Origin: Streptomyces globosus
GTDB lineage: Bacteria > Actinomycetota > Actinomycetes > Streptomycetales > Streptomycetaceae
DNA length: 64,000 nucleotides
Assembly (NCBI RefSeq): GCF_003325375.1
Contig: NZ_CP030862.1
Location: forward strand, 5,833,501 to 5,897,500
Reading direction: 5' to 3'
This document shows positions 60,155 through 64,000 of the stretch, one piece after another. Under the pieces are notes generated by a model. The model saw only the letters and a list, made by a program, of their open reading frames with translations, was not told the origin of the DNA and searched no databases. Within the stretch, counting starts at the first letter, position 1. Each line of letters begins with the position of its first letter. The position numbers and the translations under genes were made by a program.

Positions 60155-61033
60155 TTGAGCAAGGCGCTGACCGACCTCCTCGATCTGCTCGACCTGGAGC
60201 AGATCGAGGAGGACATCTTCCGCGGCCGGAGCCGCACCTCCCTGGTGCCGCGGGTGTTCGGCGGGCAGGTCGCGGCGCAGGCGCTGGTCGCGGCCGGCCG
60301 GACCGTGCCCCGGGACCGCACCGCGCACTCCCTGCACTCGTACTTCCTGCGCACGGGGGACGCCGGCGCGCCCATCGTCTACTCCGTGGACCGCATCCGC
60401 GACGGGCGCTCCTTCACCACCCGGCGCGTCGTCGCCGTCCAGCACGGCCAGCCGATCTTCCACCTCTCGGCGTCCTTCCAGACGTACGAGGAGGGCCTCG
60501 ACCACCAGGTCGCCATGCCCGCCGCCCCGGACCCCGAGACGCTGCCCACGGCCGCAGAGGACCTGCCCGCCTACCGGCACCTGTTCCAGGACGCGGGCAC
60601 CGTCGAGCGGCTGCTGGAGTCGCGGGCCGCGGTGGACCTGCGCTACGCGACGACCCCGCCGTGGGGCACCATCGGCGAGCCCGTCGAGCCGCGCTCGCAG
60701 GTGTGGTTCCGCACCGCCGGCAAGCTCGACGGGGACGACCCGCTGCTGCACACCTGCCTGGCCACGTACGTCTCGGACATGACCCTGCTGGACTCGGTGC
60801 TGCTCGCGCACGGCCGGGGCGGCTGGGCCGTCGGCGACGTGGTCGGCGCCTCCCTGGACCACGCGATGTGGTTCCACCGGCCGTTCCGCGCCGACGAGTG
60901 GCTGCTGTACGACCAGGACTCGCCGACCTCGCAACGAGGCCGCGGGCTCGGCCAGGCCCGCATCTGGACCCGGGACGGCCGCCTGGCCGTCACCGTCATC
61001 CAGGAGGGCGTGGTCCGCGTCCCGCGCGCCTGA
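60155..61033 (+). CDS. tesB: Acyl-CoA thioesterase II (TesB-like)
   Basis: 292 aa double hot-dog thioesterase hydrolysing acyl-CoA to fatty acid and CoA. Visible features are the N-terminal DLLDLLDLEQIEEDIFRG, FGGQVAAQALVAAGRTVP, HSLHSYFLR and GRSFTTRRVVAVQHG in the first hot dog, and SDMTLLDSVL, DHAMWFHRPFRADEWLLYDQ and LAVTVIQEGVVR in the second; the His and Asp/Gln/Thr active site of TesB can be placed. The start codon is TTG 60155, six bases after the dehydrogenase stop, with no obvious ribosome binding site, so translation is likely coupled. Confidence 0.93.
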   Translation: MSKALTDLLDLLDLEQIEEDIFRGRSRTSLVPRVFGGQVAAQALVAAGRTVPRDRTAHSLHSYFLRTGDAGAPIVYSVDRIRDGRSFTTRRVVAVQHGQPIFHLSASFQTYEEGLDHQVAMPAAPDPETLPTAAEDLPAYRHLFQDAGTVERLLESRAAVDLRYATTPPWGTIGEPVEPRSQVWFRTAGKLDGDDPLLHTCLATYVSDMTLLDSVLLAHGRGGWAVGDVVGASLDHAMWFHRPFRADEWLLYDQDSPTSQRGRGLGQARIWTRDGRLAVTVIQEGVVRVPRA

Positions 61034-61061
61034 CGCACGGACCGGCGCGGCGCGCTGACGC

Positions 61062-61086
61062 CCGGGCGCGGTGCGACAGCGCCCGG
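61062..61086. terminator. Hairpin between convergent tesB and phosphatase genes
   Basis: CCGGGCGC / GCGCCCGG, eight perfect pairs with a nine-base loop. Confidence 0.55.
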
Positions 61087-61118
61087 TCCGTTCGCGCCGC
61101 GCCGCGCCCGGGCGGCCC

Positions 61119-61937
61119 TCAGCCGGCGAGGCCGGCCGCGTCCAGCAGGTAGGCGACCAGGGGGTCGTAGTAGCGCGGGTCGCGGACGTGGTCGTCCAGC
61201 GGGACCACCACCTGCACGGTTCCCTCGGCCTCGCCGAGGAAGAGGGCCGGGTCGTTGCAGTCCGCGTACCCCACCGCGTCCAGGCCGCGCTGGGCTGCGC
61301 AGCCCGCCCAGCCGTGGTCGGCGACGACGAGGTCCGGCAGGGGCCGGCCCGCGGCCGCGAGCCCGTCGAGGATCGCGGCCATCGGCTCGGGGGAGTGGGT
61401 GTGCCACAGGGTGGCGCCCCGCTCCAGGACCGCGACGTCGGCGAACTGCCACACCGAGGCCTCGTCGGCGACGAGCCCGGAGGGGATGGCGACGATCTCG
61501 CAGCCCGCCGCCCGCAGCGCCGCGGCGGTGGCCCGGTGCACGTCCAGCAGGCCGCCCGGGTGCCCGGTGGCGAAGAGGACGCTCTGCCGGTCCAGGGCCG
61601 CCTTGCGCAGCCGGGCCGCCATCCGGTCGAGCGCGGCGGCGGTCAGCTCGGGGTCGATGGTGTCCTGGCCCTGCCGGTGCTCGGCGTCGTCGACGACGCC
61701 GCAGCGCTCCGCCATCACCGCGAGGACGTCCTGCTCGTCGCTCCAGCGGTCGCCGAGGTCGAGGCCGAGCCAGTAGTGCCGGTCTCCGTTGGCGAGGGCC
61801 CGGTAGTGGGCCAGGTTGTTCTCGCGGGGGGTGGCGACCTGTCCGGCGATCCGCGTGCGGACCAGGTGTTCCACCAGTTCGGCGCGGGTCGGTACGGACG
61901 TCGGTATCGGCACGGTCGGCTCAGTCGGCTTCGGCAT
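61119..61937 (-). CDS. Phosphatase-like protein (Pfam PF15698 type), function uncertain
   Basis: 272 aa, no signal or membrane segment. Conserved features are PRENNLAHYRALANGDRHYW, DDAEHRQGQDTIDP, VLFATGHPGGLLDVHRATAA, ATLWHTHSPEPMAAIL and VADHGWAGCAAQRGLDAVGYADCNDPALF, which I associate with the actinobacterial PF15698 phosphatase family; the match is from memory and no catalytic mechanism is assigned. The ATG at 61937 is chosen because CACAAT lies seven bases upstream (leaderless); ATG 61946 is in frame but overlaps the -10. It stands between tesB (convergent) and the TetR gene on the same strand. Confidence 0.72.
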   Translation of the reverse strand: MPKPTEPTVPIPTSVPTRAELVEHLVRTRIAGQVATPRENNLAHYRALANGDRHYWLGLDLGDRWSDEQDVLAVMAERCGVVDDAEHRQGQDTIDPELTAAALDRMAARLRKAALDRQSVLFATGHPGGLLDVHRATAAALRAAGCEIVAIPSGLVADEASVWQFADVAVLERGATLWHTHSPEPMAAILDGLAAAGRPLPDLVVADHGWAGCAAQRGLDAVGYADCNDPALFLGEAEGTVQVVVPLDDHVRDPRYYDPLVAYLLDAAGLAG

Positions 61938-61944
61938 GCGGCCC

Positions 61945-61950
61945 ATTGTG
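61945..61950 (-). promoter_or_regulatory. -10 element of a leaderless promoter for the phosphatase-like gene
   Basis: CACAAT (minus strand) with a seven-base gap to ATG 61937. Confidence 0.4.
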
Positions 61951-62002
61951 CCGCCGCCCCGCCGGAGGCGGGGCTTCCATCCCATGCGGCGGACCGGGCG
62001 CG

Positions 62003-62581
62003 TCACGCGCTCAGCGCCCCGAACGCGCCGTGCGCGAGCCGCCGCAGCAGCGACTCCGTGGCATTGCGGCCGGGCGTCCCCAGGTGCGGGGTGGAGTTCA
62101 GCAGGCCGAAGACGGCGTGGACGGCGACGCGGACCTCGGCCTCGCCGACGCCGGGGTGCAGTTCCCGCACGACGGCCACCCACAGTTCGACGTACTGGCG
62201 CTGGAGCTGCCGTACGAGCTTGCGGTCGGCGTCGCGCAGCCGGTCCAGCTCGCGGTCGTGGAGGGTGATGAGGGCGCGGTCGTCGAGGGCGAAGTCTATG
62301 TGGCCGTCGATCAGCGAGGCCAGGACGGCGGCCGGGTCGCCGGCGGCCTCCTCGACGCGGCGCCGGCCGCCGGTGAGCAGCCGCTCGCTGATCCCGACGA
62401 GCAGCTCGGCGAGCATGGCGTCCTTCCCGGCGAAGTGCCGGTAGAGCCCGGGGCCGCTGATGCCCACCGCCGCGCCTATCTCGTCGACGCCGACGCCGTG
62501 GAAGCCGCGTTCGGCGAAGAGGCGTGCGGCCTCACTGAGGATCTGCTCGCGACGGGTGGGTGCGGCCGCTGAAGTGCTCAT
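62003..62581 (-). CDS. TetR-family transcriptional regulator of the carboxylase locus
   Basis: 192 aa. N-terminal HTH: REQILSEAARLFAERGFHGV, VDEIGAAVGISGPGLYRHF and AGKDAMLAELLVG, followed by an all-helical ligand-binding domain with a conserved C-terminal LGTPGRNATESLLRRLAHG. Divergent by 98 bp from the acyl-CoA carboxylase gene, with two near-identical 16-bp inverted-repeat sites in between, so it is probably an acyl-CoA-responsive repressor of that gene and of itself (inference). ATG 62581; ATG 62587 is also in frame. Confidence 0.9.
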   Translation of the reverse strand: MSTSAAAPTRREQILSEAARLFAERGFHGVGVDEIGAAVGISGPGLYRHFAGKDAMLAELLVGISERLLTGGRRRVEEAAGDPAAVLASLIDGHIDFALDDRALITLHDRELDRLRDADRKLVRQLQRQYVELWVAVVRELHPGVGEAEVRVAVHAVFGLLNSTPHLGTPGRNATESLLRRLAHGAFGALSA

Positions 62582-62604
62582 GGGCATCCATTCTAGACAG
62601 GGCC

Positions 62605-62620
62605 GTTAGCGGTCGTTAAC
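62605..62620. promoter_or_regulatory. TetR operator site 1
   Basis: GTTAGCGGTCGTTAAC, an imperfect inverted repeat of the GTTAACG...TTAAC type, 24 bp from the TetR start. Confidence 0.65.
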
Positions 62621-62635
62621 CTAGGCGCCACAGAC

Positions 62636-62651
62636 GTTAACGCTCATTAAC
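62636..62651. promoter_or_regulatory. TetR operator site 2
   Basis: GTTAACGCTCATTAAC, 31 bp (about three helical turns) from site 1 and 29 bp before the carboxylase ATG. Confidence 0.7.
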
Positions 62652-62679
62652 CCTGGATCCGAGCAAGGGAGCTCGACCG

Positions 62680-64000
62680 ATGCAGCAGGCACCCGTGCTG
62701 ACCAGCGCCGCGGACCCGGCGTCCGAGGCCTGGCGCACCAACGAGGCGGCCCACCGCGAACTGTCCGAGGGGCTGCGCGCCCGCCTGGAAGCGGTCCGCC
62801 TCGGCGGCGGCGAGAAGGCCCGGGCCCGCCACACGGCACGCGGCAAGCTGCTGCCCCGCGACCGGGTGGACGCGCTGCTCGACCCGGGTTCGCCGCTCCT
62901 GGAGCTGGCCCCGCTGGCCGCCGAGGGCATGTACGGGGGCGCGGCCCCGGCCGCCGGGGTCATCGCGGGCATCGGGCGGGTCAGCGGCCGCGAGTGCGTC
63001 ATCGTCGCGAACGACGCCACCGTCAAGGGCGGCACGTACTACCCGATGACGGTCAAGAAGCACCTGCGGGCCCAGGAGGTGGCGCTGGAGAACCGCCTCC
63101 CCTGCCTGTACCTGGTCGACTCGGGCGGCGCGTTCCTGCCGATGCAGGACGAGGTCTTCCCCGACCGGGAGCACTTCGGCCGCATCTTCTACAACCAGGC
63201 CCGCATGTCGGGCGCCGGCATCCCGCAGATCGCCGCCGTCCTCGGCTCCTGCACCGCGGGCGGCGCGTACGTCCCGGCGATGAGCGACGAGGCCGTCATC
63301 GTCCGCAACCAGGGCACGATCTTCCTCGGCGGCCCGCCGCTGGTGAAGGCCGCCACCGGCGAGGTCGTCACCGCGGAGGAGCTCGGCGGCGGCGAGGTCC
63401 ACAGCCGCGTCTCCGGCGTCACCGACCACCTCGCCGAGGACGACGCCCACGCCCTGCGGATCGTCCGCAACATCGTGGCGACCCTGCCCGAGCGGGGCCC
63501 CCTGCCGTGGGCGGTGGAGCCCGCCGAGGAGCCGAAGGCGGACCCGTACGGCCTGTACGGCGCGGTCCCCGTCGACTCGCGCACCCCCTACGACGCCCGC
63601 GAGATCATCGCCCGCATCGCCGACGGCTCCCGCTTCCAGGAGTTCAAGGCCGAGTTCGGCACGACGCTCGTCACCGGCTTCGCCCGGATCCACGGCCACC
63701 CCGTCGGCATCGTCGCCAACAACGGCATCCTCTTCGCCGAATCCGCCCAGAAGGGCGCCCACTTCATCGAGCTGTGCGACCAGCGCGGCATCCCCCTGCT
63801 GTTCCTGCAGAACATCTCCGGCTTCATGGTGGGCCGCGACTACGAGGCCGGCGGCATCGCCAAGCACGGCGCCAAGATGGTCACCGCCGTCGCCTGCACC
63901 CGCGTCCCGAAGCTGACGGTGGTCGTGGGCGGCTCGTACGGCGCGGGCAACTACTCGATGTGCGGGCGGGCGTACTCTCCCCGCTTCCTGTGGATGTGGC
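62680..64000 (+). CDS. accD1: Acyl-CoA carboxylase carboxyltransferase (beta) subunit, MccB/AccD1-like (3' truncated by window)
   Basis: At least 440 residues; the frame is open to the window end and the usual length is about 530-540. N-terminal RTNEAAHRELSEGLRARLEA and GGGEKARARHTARGKLLPRD are characteristic of propionyl/3-methylcrotonyl-CoA carboxylase beta subunits; acyl-CoA and biotin site motifs follow (VKGGTYYPMTVKKHLRAQEV, GSCTAGGAYVPAMSDE, GGPPLVKAATGEVVTAEELG) and the second half has ESAQKGAHFIELCDQRGIPL and LQNISGFMVG. The LQNISGFMVG and TYYPMTVKKH patterns favour methylcrotonyl-CoA (leucine) or long-chain use over propionyl-CoA. ATG 62680 follows GCAAGGGAG. Regulated by the divergent TetR protein. 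Confidence 0.9.
   Translation, partial: MQQAPVLTSAADPASEAWRTNEAAHRELSEGLRARLEAVRLGGGEKARARHTARGKLLPRDRVDALLDPGSPLLELAPLAAEGMYGGAAPAAGVIAGIGRVSGRECVIVANDATVKGGTYYPMTVKKHLRAQEVALENRLPCLYLVDSGGAFLPMQDEVFPDREHFGRIFYNQARMSGAGIPQIAAVLGSCTAGGAYVPAMSDEAVIVRNQGTIFLGGPPLVKAATGEVVTAEELGGGEVHSRVSGVTDHLAEDDAHALRIVRNIVATLPERGPLPWAVEPAEEPKADPYGLYGAVPVDSRTPYDAREIIARIADGSRFQEFKAEFGTTLVTGFARIHGHPVGIVANNGILFAESAQKGAHFIELCDQRGIPLLFLQNISGFMVGRDYEAGGIAKHGAKMVTAVACTRVPKLTVVVGGSYGAGNYSMCGRAYSPRFLWMW

Overview
The window is very GC-rich (roughly 70% or more by eye), gene-dense, and uses GTG and TTG starts freely. Its gene content is typical of an actinomycete, almost certainly Streptomyces: a PknG-like kinase tail, a group II truncated haemoglobin, a thioester (TQXA) surface protein, an SsbB-like protein beside two dynamin-like GTPases, a peptidase S37, GntR/HATPase and MerR pairs, and an acyl-CoA carboxylase locus. 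From memory, and not checked, the order resembles the central part of the S. coelicolor chromosome from ssbB to accD1. No phage, insertion sequence, CRISPR array or rRNA was seen; this is core chromosome, not an island.

Layout. 0-4.6 kb: a same-strand phosphosignalling set (kinase C-terminus, PP2C phosphatase, VWA protein, FHA protein), two members of which carry zinc ribbons. 4.6-9.0 kb: a PIMT-like methyltransferase, truncated haemoglobin, and an ettA-thioesterase-hypothetical run. 9.2-16.7 kb: a PAP2/diacylglycerol kinase fusion, an unusual thioester surface protein, an SsbB-like protein, a dynamin-like GTPase pair and tRNA-Arg(TCT). 17-23 kb: acyl-adenylate ligase, methyltransferase, Sfp-type phosphopantetheinyl transferase, GNAT protein and secreted subtilase. 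23-30.4 kb: myo-inositol catabolism (iolC-iolB-iolD-mmsA on the minus strand, a TIM-barrel isomerase and an iolG-like gene on the plus strand). 30.6-33.7 kb: a small HTH protein and copper export (CsoR-type operator, copZ, copA). 34-43.9 kb: citrate synthase, RecD2 helicase, EamA transporter, LysR, secreted GH3, peptidase S37 and a small secreted protein. 44-50 kb: a fused heterodimer-type ABC exporter, a membrane protein and a lipoprotein with 51-bp tandem repeats. 50-53.2 kb: GntR/HATPase and MerR/serine hydrolase pairs with visible operators. 53.2-58.7 kb: TPP enzyme, ureohydrolase, PucR regulator and a secreted DD-peptidase-like protein. 58.9-64 kb: acyl-CoA dehydrogenase, TesB thioesterase, a PF15698-type phosphatase, and a TetR regulator divergent from an acyl-CoA carboxylase beta subunit that runs off the window.

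The points most worth following are: the zinc-ribbon kinase/phosphatase/VWA/FHA set; the thioester surface protein that has lost its reactive cysteine and has an altered sorting motif; the TPP enzyme-ureohydrolase pair that fits a 2-ketoarginine/guanidinobutyrate route; the asymmetric fused ABC exporter; and a recurrent leaderless-promoter pattern (a -10-like hexamer 6-7 nt before the start codon) at eight genes, which settles several start codons.
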